DNA of 64,000 nt from Archangium primigenium (GCF_016904885.1 NZ_JADWYI010000001.1:6138001-6202000), one strand, 5' to 3'. Counted from the first letter of the stretch, positions 36,061-44,168 are shown. Numbers and translations: made by a program. The notes: a model not told the origin generated them from the sequence alone.

Positions 36061-36966
36061 TCAGGGCGTCGGTGTCAGCTCGACCTGGACCTCCGCCGTG
36101 CTCCGCAGCCGCGCGCGCAGGGCATCGAAGACCCCGCGCTGACGCGTGGGCGCCAGCCGGCCCTCCACTTCCGAGCGGACCTCCTCGAAGGGCGGTGTCC
36201 GACCTGGCAGCCGCTCCACGAGCTGGAGCACCGCGAAGCCGTCCTCGAGCTCCACGACGGGCGACACCTCGCCCGGCCGGGTGAGCGCGAACGCGGCCCG
36301 CTCCAGCCGGGGGTCCCGCCCCGCGCCCCGGACGAGCAGTCCCAGCTCCCCCTGGCGCGCCCGCTCCGGCCCCTCTCCTTCCGAGGACACGCGTGCCATG
36401 GGCTCACCCGCGCGCAGGCGCCGCGCGAACTGCTCCGCCCGGACGCGCGCCCGGGCCTGCTCCGCCGAGCCCCGCCCCGGCCCCACCGCGGCCAACACCC
36501 GTGTGACGCGAAGCCGCTCGGGCTGTCGGAAGCTGTCCTTGTTCGCCTCGTGATAGGCGCGCAGCTCCGCCTCGCTCGGGGGCCCCAGGTTCCGCTCCTC
36601 CTGCGCGAGCAGGGCCTGGACCACGAGCCGCTCCTCCAACTCCCGCACCTGCCGGACGATCTCCGGCTGTTCGGCCAGGCCCCGCCGCCGGGCCTCCAGC
36701 ACCATCAGCCGCTTGTCCACCAGGGCCCCCACGAACTCGCGCCGTCCCGCCTCGCTCTCGAACTGCTCGCGCAAGGACGGGGGCAAGCGCTGAGACTCGC
36801 GCCGCAACTCCTCGAGCGAGAGGCTTCCTCCCACGAAGCGCGCCACCTGGGGGCCGTCGGCGGACGAAGGAGGGGGGGCCACGGGCGGGGTCGTCCCCGC
36901 TCCACAGCCACTTCCCAGGACAAGCAGGACAAGTCCCCTCGATACGATGGACCGACGCAGACGCAC
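36061..36966 (-). CDS. PpiC-type peptidyl-prolyl isomerase lipoprotein (2 of 3)
   Basis: 301 residues from a GTG start at 36966. The signal LVLLVLGSGC places the acylated Cys at about residue 21, followed by a Pro-rich linker. The helical chaperone region (LRRESQRLPPSLREQFESEA) runs to about residue 150. The parvulin domain follows: LRVTRVLAAVG, then ARQGELGLLVRGAG in place of the usual GGDLG segment, then FAVLQLVERLPGRTPPFEEV. It is more divergent than the copy at 3381-4229. It is the first minus-strand gene of the giant-protein locus, 102 bp before the trypsin-fold gene. It faces another ppiC gene across a 115-bp divergent intergenic region. Expected role: periplasmic or outer-membrane folding of Pro-rich exported proteins. 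Confidence 0.9.
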   Translation of the reverse strand: MRLRRSIVSRGLVLLVLGSGCGAGTTPPVAPPPSSADGPQVARFVGGSLSLEELRRESQRLPPSLREQFESEAGRREFVGALVDKRLMVLEARRRGLAEQPEIVRQVRELEERLVVQALLAQEERNLGPPSEAELRAYHEANKDSFRQPERLRVTRVLAAVGPGRGSAEQARARVRAEQFARRLRAGEPMARVSSEGEGPERARQGELGLLVRGAGRDPRLERAAFALTRPGEVSPVVELEDGFAVLQLVERLPGRTPPFEEVRSEVEGRLAPTRQRGVFDALRARLRSTAEVQVELTPTP

Positions 36967-37081
36967 ACCCCAGGTGAAGACCCGCGGTGGATTGTGACGC
37001 GGGCTCCCCGGAGGGACAAGCCGCGCGCTTTACTCCGGGTTGAATGGCGAGAAGGCCCCTGGGTAGACTGCGTCCCCGCTC
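36967..37081. promoter_or_regulatory. Divergent intergenic region between two ppiC genes
   Basis: This 115-bp region separates the minus-strand PpiC gene (GTG at 36966) from the plus-strand one (ATG at 37082). A possible plus-strand promoter is TTGAAT at 37040-37045 and TAGACT at 37064-37069, spaced 18 bp, each matching the sigma-70 consensus at 4 of 6 positions. The second hexamer ends only 12 bp before the ATG. No convincing ribosome site precedes that ATG. No minus-strand promoter stood out. Confidence 0.35.
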
Positions 37082-38032
37082 ATGACTCCGTCGAAGACCG
37101 CCATGGCCGCCGCACTGATGCTCCTGCAGGCCTGCGGTGGGCGGGCTGGGAACGAGACCTCCGGCGTGGCCCCCGGGGAGACCCTTGTCGCCCGGGTGGG
37201 TGACGGCGCCATCACCGCCCGCGCGTTCAAGGCGAAGCTGGAGGAGCAGCCGGCGTTCATCCGCTCGCGCTACACCTCGCTGGAGTCCAAGAAGGAGTTC
37301 CTGGGCGGCATGATCCGCTTCGAGGTGCTCGCCCAGGAGGCGCGGCGTCAGGGGTTGGACCAGGATCCCGAGGTGAAGGCCACGCTGGAGAAGCTGATGG
37401 TGCAGAAGCTCATCCAGAAGCAGGCCGCGGCGGCCGGGACGGTGAGCGAAGCGGAGCTGAAGGCGTACTACCAGGACCACCTCACCGAGTTCGTGCGGCC
37501 CGAGCGCGTGCGGGTGGGCCAGGTGTTCCTGGCCTCGGCCCGTGGAGATGCCCGGCGGGCCCAGGTGCAACAGGAGGCGGCCCGCCTGCTGGCGGACGCG
37601 CGGCGGCGGGAGGCCGGCGGAGACACGCGGGCCTTCGGCGAACTGACCCGCGCGCGCTCGGACGATGCCGCCACCCGGGAGGTGGAGGGCGACCTCGGCT
37701 TCAAGACGCGCGAGGAACTCGCCGCCCAGTGGGGCGCGCCGGTGGCGGAAGCCGCCTTCGGGCTGAAGTCGGTCGGTGAGCTGTCGGAGGTGGCCTCGGA
37801 GCGGGGACTGCATCTGCTCAAGCTGCTGGCGCGGCAACCGCGACAGGAGCAGAGCCTGGAGAGCGCCCGCGCGCGCATCGAGAACCGGCTCCTCCAGGAG
37901 AAGCGCTCCCAGGGCCTGGACGCCTTCACCGCCGCCCTCAAGCAAAAGGGCGAGATCCGGATCGACGAGCAGGCGCTCGACGCCGTCACGCTCCAGGGAG
38001 ACGACGCGGGCAACGCCCGGACGGTTCCCTGA
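37082..38032 (+). CDS. PpiC-type peptidyl-prolyl isomerase lipoprotein (3 of 3)
   Basis: 316 residues. The short lipoprotein signal is MAAALMLLQAC (Cys at about residue 18). The helical arm (TARAFKAKLEEQPAFIRSRY, then LGGMIRFEVLAQEARRQGL) is the PrsA/SurA-type chaperone region. The parvulin domain at about 135-260 has RVRVGQVFLASARGD, VEGDLGFKTREEL and ERGLHLLKLLARQP. It diverges from the other PpiC gene and converges on the SDR gene, with only 12 bp between the stops. Three foldase lipoproteins clustered around one giant secreted protein are unlikely to be coincidental, but client specificity is inference. The ATG at 37082 is the only start giving a signal peptide. Confidence 0.92.
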   Translation: MTPSKTAMAAALMLLQACGGRAGNETSGVAPGETLVARVGDGAITARAFKAKLEEQPAFIRSRYTSLESKKEFLGGMIRFEVLAQEARRQGLDQDPEVKATLEKLMVQKLIQKQAAAAGTVSEAELKAYYQDHLTEFVRPERVRVGQVFLASARGDARRAQVQQEAARLLADARRREAGGDTRAFGELTRARSDDAATREVEGDLGFKTREELAAQWGAPVAEAAFGLKSVGELSEVASERGLHLLKLLARQPRQEQSLESARARIENRLLQEKRSQGLDAFTAALKQKGEIRIDEQALDAVTLQGDDAGNARTVP

Positions 38033-38044
38033 CGCCCGTGGGGG

Positions 38045-38851
38045 TTACTTGGACAGCAGCGCGGCCATCTGCTTCGCGATGAAGCCCGCGGCGCGCTGGG
38101 GGTTGAGCCGGTAGAGCGCGTCCATGAACCGGGCATCCGAGCCCACCAGCACCCGGTAGCGGTTGTGCTCGATGCCCTCGAGGATGAGCCGCGCGGCCGT
38201 ATCCGGCGCCAGCGTCTTGATGGCGCCCGCGTCGCCCTGCGCGGAGGGCCCGGACGTCAGCCCCGAGTTCACCATGATGTTGGTGTTCATGGCCCCCGGG
38301 AAGACGACCATGACGCGGACGTTCGTGTCCTGGAGCTCCGAGTGCAGCCCCTCCGTCAGGAGCTTCACCGCCGCCTTGGTCGCGCCGTAGATGGTCTGCC
38401 CTGGCACGGGCAGGAAGCCGCCCATGCTGGAGATGTTGGTGAGGTGGGCCTCGGGGCGCGCGAGCAGGTGGGGCAGGAACGCCTTGGTCATGTAGAGCGT
38501 GCCGAACAGGTTGACGTTCATCACCCGGTCGATCGCCGCGTAGTCCAGGTCCTTGAGCTTGACGAAAGGCTGGATGACGCCCGCGTTGTTGATGAGGCCA
38601 TCCACCGCCCCGAAGCGGGCGATGACCTGCTCGGGAAGCGCCTCCACCTGGGCCCGCTCCGCGACGTTGACCGTGAAGGGGGCCACCCGATCCCGCCGCG
38701 CGCCCGCCTGCGTGAGCGTCTCCTCCAGGGCGGCCGCGTTGATGTCCACCGCGGCGACCCGCGCCCCCTTGGCCAGCAGCGCGTGCACCAACGCGCGGCC
38801 CATGCCACTGCCGCCCCCCGTCACGACGAACACCTTGTCCTGGATTCTCAT
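38045..38851 (-). CDS. Short-chain dehydrogenase/reductase
   Basis: 268 residues, the full length of a classical SDR. The Rossmann dinucleotide motif is TGGGSGMGR at about residues 11-19, with an Asp (VAAVDIN) after strand 2 favouring NAD(H). NNAG is at about 88-91. The catalytic set is Ser in NISSMGG, then Tyr and Lys in YGATK. The tail KQMAALLSK is unremarkable. It lies 42 bp downstream of the TetR gene on the same strand and is probably co-transcribed and regulated by it. The substrate cannot be told from sequence. Confidence 0.93.
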   Translation of the reverse strand: MRIQDKVFVVTGGGSGMGRALVHALLAKGARVAAVDINAAALEETLTQAGARRDRVAPFTVNVAERAQVEALPEQVIARFGAVDGLINNAGVIQPFVKLKDLDYAAIDRVMNVNLFGTLYMTKAFLPHLLARPEAHLTNISSMGGFLPVPGQTIYGATKAAVKLLTEGLHSELQDTNVRVMVVFPGAMNTNIMVNSGLTSGPSAQGDAGAIKTLAPDTAARLILEGIEHNRYRVLVGSDARFMDALYRLNPQRAAGFIAKQMAALLSK

Positions 38852-38893
38852 GGTCTTCTCACGGCCTCTCTCGTCACGGTCATCCGCTCGGGC

Positions 38894-39568
38894 TCAGCGT
38901 CGGGAGGTGTCGGGGGCCAGCCACAACCCCACGAGCGCGTCGACCAACACGTCCGCGGTGGCGGCCCACGTCGCGTGGGGCGCGGCGGTGCCCTGTTGCA
39001 GCTCACGCTCCCGCTCGGCGCACAGCTGCACGATGAGCAGCCGGCACATGACCCCGCGCTGTTGATGCACATGCTCGGGAAGCCGCGGCACCAGGCGGAA
39101 CATGCCCTCCACGAGCCGCTGGAGCGTGCTCGAGGCGAAGGCCTCCTGGGTGACGCGCTCGCGCAGCGTCGGGTTCGTCGTCACCTGGGCGATGAAGCGC
39201 GCGTACCAGGTCGGACTGCCCAGCGACTCCAGGTGCTCGATGGTCGGCCGCACGAGGCACGACACCCAGTCGCGCAGGTCGGTCGAGCCGGCGAGCGTCT
39301 CGAACATCTCCGCGCGGCGCCGCTCCACCGACTCGGCGTGCCGCCGCACGATCGCCAGCACCAGCTCGTCCTTGGAGCCGAAGTGATAGCCCACCGCGAA
39401 GTTGTTCGACTGGCCCGCCGCCTCGCTCACCTGTCGGTTGGAGACGGCCTCCACGCCGTGCTCGGCGAACAGCCGCTCCGCGGTGATCAGGATCTGCTCC
39501 CGCGTCTCGCTGCCTCGGTCGGACTTGCTCGGGCGCACGCCACCACCTCCGGAAAGGGTCTCTCCCAT
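38894..39568 (-). CDS. TetR/AcrR-family transcriptional regulator
   Basis: 224 residues. The N-terminal TetR DNA-binding domain (about 22-68) is clear: TREQILITAERLFAEHGVEAV, then SNRQVSEAAGQ as the first part of the helix-turn-helix and VGYHFGSKDELVLAIV as the canonical YxHFxSKxxL segment. The C-terminal ligand-binding half (about 90-224) is divergent. It is the first gene of a two-gene operon with the SDR gene. A strong palindrome sits 19 bp upstream of its start, so autorepression and control of the SDR are likely. The inducer is unknown. Confidence 0.93.
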   Translation of the reverse strand: MGETLSGGGGVRPSKSDRGSETREQILITAERLFAEHGVEAVSNRQVSEAAGQSNNFAVGYHFGSKDELVLAIVRRHAESVERRRAEMFETLAGSTDLRDWVSCLVRPTIEHLESLGSPTWYARFIAQVTTNPTLRERVTQEAFASSTLQRLVEGMFRLVPRLPEHVHQQRGVMCRLLIVQLCAERERELQQGTAAPHATWAATADVLVDALVGLWLAPDTSRR

Positions 39569-39586
39569 CCACCCACGCCGACACGA

Positions 39587-39621
39587 TTAAGTCGGACGAC
39601 TGATGAAGTCAACCGACTTAA
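39587..39621. promoter_or_regulatory. Palindromic operator upstream of the TetR-SDR operon
   Basis: An imperfect 35-bp palindrome. The outer arms TTAAGTCGG and CCGACTTAA are perfect 9-bp complements, two mismatched positions follow, and the inner arms GACT and AGTC pair again around a 5-base centre (13 of 15 positions symmetric). Its A/T-rich ends stand out from the surrounding G+C. It starts 19 bp upstream of the TetR ATG at 39568, the usual place for a TetR autorepression site. Confidence 0.8.
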
Positions 39622-39653
39622 AACGCGGCACGAGGGGGAGGACGCGGGCCGGG

Positions 39654-40748
39654 TCAGCAGGCGGGCTGCTCCGCGCCGTCCGAGACGTCGGGAGACATCG
39701 GGGCGCGTCCCTCCAAGGCCCGCCAGGTGAGCGGGCCCACCACCCCATCGGCCATGAGGCCGCGGACGCGCTGGAAGTTCAGGACACACGCATGGGTCGT
39801 GGGGCCGAACTCGCCATCCAGGAGGAGCACGTCCCCCCACGCGCTCAGCCGCTGCTGCAGGTAGAGGACATGAGGGCCGCTGTCGCCATAGCGCACGGTG
39901 GGCCGGACCGTTGGGGACTCGCTCGGGGCCGCGCGCGTGAAGGGCCGCTGGGCCTCGAAGCGCGGGTGGGGGACGCCAGCCGTCGCGAAGTGGGGGGTCT
40001 GCGACGCGGGCATGCGCGAGACGATCGCCGCGTGGAAGCTCCGGTAGTCCCCGGTGAAGCCGCCGCTGTTCCAGACCTGTTTGAGCTTCTCGGTGAAGAG
40101 GCCGTTGGCCGCGCCGTCCAGCGAGAGTTGATGGTCCATGCAGCCGGAGATGAGCAGCACGCTCGCCTGGACGGGCGCGCGCTCCGCCGGTCCGGCCACC
40201 CACTGCGCCGTGGCGAGCCCGGCCGCGTCTCGCGCGGCGAGGGCCTCGCGGACGTCGAGCGGCATCGTCCGCACGGCCTCCAGCCGGGGCGAGGTCTCCA
40301 TGCCCGGCGGCGCCTCGCGCATCCGCAGGACGGTGCCGCTGTGGCAGCTGTCCGACAGGAGGACGATGCGCACGCCCGGGGCGAAGCGTGACCAGAGCGC
40401 GTAGAGCTCGTCATCCACCAACTGCCGATCCCACAGCACCCACGTCTCGTCCTGGCCGTCCGCCTCGTCGCCGTTCACGTCCGGCGTCTGTCCGCCGTGC
40501 CCCGAGTAGGTCACCAGCAGGATGTCGCCCGAGGTGAGCCGCCGCGCGGCCAGACCCAGCTCCTGGACGACGCGGGCGGAGGTGGCCTGGTGCTCGACGA
40601 GCAGCAGGGAGCGGTAGCCCAGCCCGTCGGCGATGCGCTGCATGTCCCGCGCGTCGTTGATGCAGCCCGCCAGCGCGCCGTCCCAGCCGCCGTAGGCCGC
40701 GGGATTGACGTGGTTGAGCCCGATGTGGATCGAAAGGCCTGTCGCCAT
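39654..40748 (-). CDS. Caspase-family (C14-like) protease with peptidoglycan-binding domain
   Basis: 364 residues from the ATG at 40748. A long upstream extension of the frame has no protein-like features and crosses the divergent promoter region. The caspase fold covers about 1-265: the His dyad residue is in VTYSGHGG (His84) and the Cys in LLSDSCHSGT (Cys135), the arrangement of bacterial metacaspases/orthocaspases. There is no signal peptide. Near the C-terminus (about 285-350) is a PG_binding_1-type domain: RYGDSGPHVLYLQQRLSAWG, then DGEFGPTTHACVLNFQ and DGVVGPLTWRALEG. Such fusions are known, but the substrate is unclear, and the peptidoglycan module is hard to reconcile with a cytoplasmic location. 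It is divergent from the dienelactone hydrolase gene. Confidence 0.9.
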   Translation of the reverse strand: MATGLSIHIGLNHVNPAAYGGWDGALAGCINDARDMQRIADGLGYRSLLLVEHQATSARVVQELGLAARRLTSGDILLVTYSGHGGQTPDVNGDEADGQDETWVLWDRQLVDDELYALWSRFAPGVRIVLLSDSCHSGTVLRMREAPPGMETSPRLEAVRTMPLDVREALAARDAAGLATAQWVAGPAERAPVQASVLLISGCMDHQLSLDGAANGLFTEKLKQVWNSGGFTGDYRSFHAAIVSRMPASQTPHFATAGVPHPRFEAQRPFTRAAPSESPTVRPTVRYGDSGPHVLYLQQRLSAWGDVLLLDGEFGPTTHACVLNFQRVRGLMADGVVGPLTWRALEGRAPMSPDVSDGAEQPAC

Positions 40749-40901
40749 GGGAACTCCCGTCGCCCTGTGTTCGTCTCCGTGGGTCGTCCGGAGAGAGACG
40801 GCCCACGCCGCTTGTGACGTCCCGCGAACACCCCGGTGGATCCGCTTGCCTCGTCCGTGCCGTTGGGCGAACGATGGGCCTGGCTCAACCGAAAGGCACC
40901 C

Positions 40902-41645
40902 ATGGCCCGGCAGGACGTCGAGATCCCCACCGCGGATGGCACGATGGACGCGCAGTTGTATCGCCCGGAGGGCGCGGGTCCGTGGCCGGCCGTGCTCCTG
41001 CTCACGGATGCCGGGGGCACCCGGCCCGCGTTCGAGTCCATGGCCCAGCGGCTGTCGGACGCGGGCTACGTGGTGCTGCTGCCCCACGTCTACTACCGCG
41101 AGGGCCGCGCCCCCCTGCCCAACATGCAGGGCTCCTTCCAGCACGACGAGGCCTTCCGCAAGCGCATCTTCGGCCTCATGGCCACGCTGTCCCCCGAGCG
41201 CGTGCGCCTGGATGCCGCCGCGTCGCTGGACTTCCTCGCGCGCCAGCCGGGCGTGGTGGGCAAGGCGGGCGTGGTGGGCTACTGCATGAGCGGCGGCATG
41301 GCCGTGCACATCGCCGCGACCTTCCCCGAGCGCGTCGCCGCGGCGGCCTCCTTCCATGGCGGGCGGCTGGCGACGGATGCGCCCGAGAGCCCCCACCGGG
41401 TGGTGGGACAGGTGCGGGGCGAGCTGTACTTCGGCCACGCGGATCAGGACGGCTCCATGCCCGCGGACGCCATCGCCCGGCTGGAGGCGGCGCTCAAGGA
41501 GGCGGGCGTCAAGCACCGCTCCGAGCTCTACGTGGGCGCGCGCCACGGCTTCGCGGTGGAGGGCTCGGAGGCGTATGACGCGGACGCCGCCGCGCAGCAC
41601 TGGACGCGGATGCTGGAGCTGTGGGGCCGCACACTGCGCGCCTGA
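40902..41645 (+). CDS. Dienelactone hydrolase family protein
   Basis: 247 residues from the ATG at 40902, preceded by GAAAGG at 40891-40896. An in-frame ATG at 40836 would add 22 residues with no homology features. The alpha/beta-hydrolase is of the dienelactone type: the nucleophile elbow is GYCMSGG, with Cys as nucleophile; Asp is in GHADQDGSMP; His is in GARHGFAVEG. It probably hydrolyses an ester or lactone; many members of this family have unknown natural substrates. It is divergent from the caspase gene (153-bp gap) and lies 169 bp upstream of the LanC-like gene. The gap and different theme suggest it is a separate unit. Confidence 0.9.
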   Translation: MARQDVEIPTADGTMDAQLYRPEGAGPWPAVLLLTDAGGTRPAFESMAQRLSDAGYVVLLPHVYYREGRAPLPNMQGSFQHDEAFRKRIFGLMATLSPERVRLDAAASLDFLARQPGVVGKAGVVGYCMSGGMAVHIAATFPERVAAAASFHGGRLATDAPESPHRVVGQVRGELYFGHADQDGSMPADAIARLEAALKEAGVKHRSELYVGARHGFAVEGSEAYDADAAAQHWTRMLELWGRTLRA

Positions 41646-41814
41646 CCGACCCCGTCACACATCCCCGCATCACCCTGGCGGAGTGCCCCTCCGCCGAGGC
41701 CCCGACACCGACCGACGCTCGCCCGCCCAATTCAAGACGGAGCCGGGGCGCGGGGCCTGCGCGAGCCGCCAGGCGAACCGTAATGTGCCCCCCTCCTTTC
41801 GGAAGCGGGTGCGC

Positions 41815-43065
41815 ATGAACCACTCCTGGAAGCCATTGTTGTCGGGTTCCCTGCGGAGTCAGGCCTTGGAAGTCGCCGAGGCCATCGTCGAGGACACCGC
41901 GGCCTTTCCCCTGGGCAAGACGCCTGGACTCATCGCGGGCCACACGGGCTACGCCCTCTTCTACGAGGCCGCCGCCCGCTCGCTCGCCCCCAAGTGGCTC
42001 GACCACGCCGCGCGCAGCCTCCAGCGCGCCGCGGCGCTCTTCACCCGCCGGGCGCGTCCGCCCCTGAGCCTGCACGAGGGACTGGCCGGGGTGGGCTGGG
42101 CGGCGTCCCACCTGGCCGCCCGCCACCCCGCGCTGGAGGTGGAGGAGCTGTGCGTCTGGGTGGACGAGTCCCTGGACGTGGAGATGAACCGCTCGCCGTG
42201 GCCCCACCCGTGCGACATCCGCGATGGGCTCGCGGGCATGGGGCTGTACGCCGCCAAACGCATGCCGCACCCGAGCGGGCGGCGGCTGCTCGAGCGCGCG
42301 GTGGCGCGGGCCCACGAGGCCGCCGAGCGCTCGGCCCTGGGCGCCACCTGGCCCATGCCCCCGAGCCGCTGGTCGCTCTACGGCGCGGACGCCACCTTCC
42401 CCCAGGGCCTCTACACGATGGGCCTGGCGCACGGGATTCCCGGCGCCCTGTGCCTGTTGAGCCTGGCGCACGCGCATGGCGTGTCGCGCGAGCACACGCG
42501 GCCCCTGCTGGAGGAGGGCTTCCGGTGGGTGGCGAACCACGCCGCGCCGGGCCACCCGCGCTTTCCGCACTACCTCAACGGCGCCGAGCCCGTGACGGAC
42601 ACGCGCTTCAGTTGGTGCGTGGGCAACCCCGGCATCACCGCGGCCCTGTGGTGGGCGGCGCATACCTGGAAGGACGCCGCGTGGGAGGCGCGCACCCTGG
42701 ACTGGGCCACGCGCGTGGCGTTGGAGGCGCTGGAGCGCGCGCCCTCGCACCCCAGCGCCAACCTGTGCTGCGGCACGGCGGGCACCGCCCACGTCTTCCT
42801 GCGCCTGTACCAGGCCACCGGGCAGTCCGTCTTCGGGGAGGCCGCGCGGCGGTGGATCGAACACACGCTGGCCCTGCGCCGGCCGGGCGTCGGCCCCGGG
42901 GGGTACTGCCACGAGCAGGATCCCAACGCCCCCGTCACCGACGTGCAGTTCGGCGCCGCGGGCATCGCGCTGATGCTGATGGCGGCCGCCACGGACCAGC
43001 CCCCCGACTGGGACGAGACCTTCCTCTTCTCCCTCGACTCTCCCCCCACCCCCCCGGAGGTCTGA
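41815..43065 (+). CDS. LanC-like lanthionine cyclase with Cys-Cys-Gly zinc motif
   Basis: 416 residues forming the alpha/alpha toroid of the LanC family, with repeated GLAGVGWAAS, DGLAGMGLYAA, GLAHGIPGAL, GNPGITAAL, GTAGTAHVFL and GAAGIALMLM turns. The catalytic His is in GLAHG (His206). Zinc ligands are Cys268 (SWCVGNPG) and Cys318-Cys319 (NLCCGTAG). The NisC-type protein has Cys-His-Gly at the last position, while Cys-Cys-Gly is the form known from the relaxed-specificity ProcM class of LanM cyclase domains. The expected reaction is addition of a peptide Cys thiol to a dehydrated Ser/Thr to form (methyl)lanthionine. The gene is followed after 5 bp by the LLM gene and then by a precursor-peptide gene. 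The ATG at 41815 is the only start fitting the domain. Confidence 0.92.
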   Translation: MNHSWKPLLSGSLRSQALEVAEAIVEDTAAFPLGKTPGLIAGHTGYALFYEAAARSLAPKWLDHAARSLQRAAALFTRRARPPLSLHEGLAGVGWAASHLAARHPALEVEELCVWVDESLDVEMNRSPWPHPCDIRDGLAGMGLYAAKRMPHPSGRRLLERAVARAHEAAERSALGATWPMPPSRWSLYGADATFPQGLYTMGLAHGIPGALCLLSLAHAHGVSREHTRPLLEEGFRWVANHAAPGHPRFPHYLNGAEPVTDTRFSWCVGNPGITAALWWAAHTWKDAAWEARTLDWATRVALEALERAPSHPSANLCCGTAGTAHVFLRLYQATGQSVFGEAARRWIEHTLALRRPGVGPGGYCHEQDPNAPVTDVQFGAAGIALMLMAAATDQPPDWDETFLFSLDSPPTPPEV

Positions 43066-43070
43066 CGCCC

Positions 43071-43991
43071 ATGCGCCTGGGAATCCTCGACTTCTGTCCG
43101 ATGCGTGAAGGGCTCAAACCCTTTCACAGTCTCCACGAGACCCTCTTCCTCGCCCAGGAGGCGGAGAAGCTCGGCTACTCGCGCTTCTGGATGGCCGAGC
43201 ACCACGAGTTGGAGTACGCGCAACACGCGCCCGACATGATGGTGCCGCTGGTGGCGGGCTCCACCGAGCGCATCCGCGTGGGCGTGGCGGGCATGCTGCT
43301 CAAGCTGCACAGTCCCCTGCGCGTGGCCAAGGCGTTCCGGCTGCTCGAGTCCCTCTTCCCGGGCCGCATCGACCTGGGCGTGGGCGGGGGCGAGGCCGCG
43401 CCGGACGTGGTCGCGGCGCTGCGCGACGGGGGCCCGCCCCTGGCCGAGGTGCGCGAGGCGCATGCCCAGCGCACCCTGCACCTGCTCTCGCTCATGCGGG
43501 GCGAGGTCGCGCCGGCCTTCCAGCCCCTGGGCACGCCCGCCCCTCCCTTCTGGATGCTGGGCCTGTCGCGTCCCGAGACCGCGCGCCTGGCGGCCGAGCA
43601 CGGCGCCAGCTTCGGCTTCTCGCTCGCCCATGCCCAGAGCAAGGACGATCCGAGCATCGCCGCGCGCTACCTGGACGCGTTCCGCTCCAACCGGTGGCTG
43701 GCGCGGCCGGAGCTGGTGGTGGCCGTCAGTGGCCTGTGCGCGGAAACGGAGGAGGAGGCCCGGGCGCTCGCGGTGGAGCACGTGGGCAACGCCGCGCCCC
43801 ACCTGTCCGTGGTGGGCAATCCCGAGCAGTGCCGCCAGAAGCTGGAGGCCATCGCCCACCGCTACCAGACAGACGAGCTCGTCTTCCACGACCGCGCCCC
43901 CGACAGCGCCTCGCGGCTGCGCTGCTACCGGCTGCTGTCGGCCGCGCTGGGACTGACCACGTCGGCGCCCCCGCTCCAACAGACGGCGTGA
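43071..43991 (+). CDS. LLM-class (luciferase-like) flavin-dependent oxidoreductase
   Basis: 306 residues. It carries the luciferase-like TIM-barrel marks of the MsnO8-type group: MRLGILDFCP at the N-terminus, AEKLGYSRFWMAEHHELEYA, TERIRVGVAGMLLKLHSPLR, GRIDLGVGGGEAAP and a C-terminal CRQKLEAIAHRYQTDEL segment. FMN or F420 use cannot be decided from sequence. It starts 5 bp after the LanC-like stop with a GGAGG at 43056-43060, so the two are co-expressed. LLM-superfamily F420 enzymes are known as dehydroamino-acid reductases (LanJC type) in some lanthipeptide pathways. A tailoring role on the peptide encoded at 44169 is inference; an independent oxidoreductase is possible. Confidence 0.88.
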   Translation: MRLGILDFCPMREGLKPFHSLHETLFLAQEAEKLGYSRFWMAEHHELEYAQHAPDMMVPLVAGSTERIRVGVAGMLLKLHSPLRVAKAFRLLESLFPGRIDLGVGGGEAAPDVVAALRDGGPPLAEVREAHAQRTLHLLSLMRGEVAPAFQPLGTPAPPFWMLGLSRPETARLAAEHGASFGFSLAHAQSKDDPSIAARYLDAFRSNRWLARPELVVAVSGLCAETEEEARALAVEHVGNAAPHLSVVGNPEQCRQKLEAIAHRYQTDELVFHDRAPDSASRLRCYRLLSAALGLTTSAPPLQQTA

Positions 43992-44005
43992 AGTCAGGCT
44001 CGGTC

Positions 44006-44067
44006 CCCGAGAAATCCCAGACACCTTTCCAAGAGAATGGAAATTGTCAGGGCAATGGTTTCTCGGG
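44006..44067 (+). promoter_or_regulatory. Long segmented stem-loop ahead of the precursor-peptide gene
   Basis: Starting 14 bp after the LLM stop, four nested helices stack: CCCGAGAAA with TTTCTCGGG (9 bp), CCC with GGG, GACA with TGTC, and TTTCC with GGAAA, closed by an 8-base loop. Total 21 bp with small internal loops. It could separate the enzyme genes from the precursor gene (partial terminator) or stabilise the precursor transcript. No T-run follows. Confidence 0.55.
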
Positions 44068-44168
44068 ACGGGTTCAGGAATCCGTGTGCCGTCACGAATA
44101 TTCCTTCACCGGCGGCGATGAGGACAAACCTCCTACTGACCGGCGCGAAAGCGAACACGGAGAAGACC

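Noticed and set aside
39654-41600. Caspase gene extended upstream to 41600
   Set aside because: The added 284 residues have antisense-type composition and run through the dienelactone hydrolase gene; the ATG at 40748 starts exactly at the fold.
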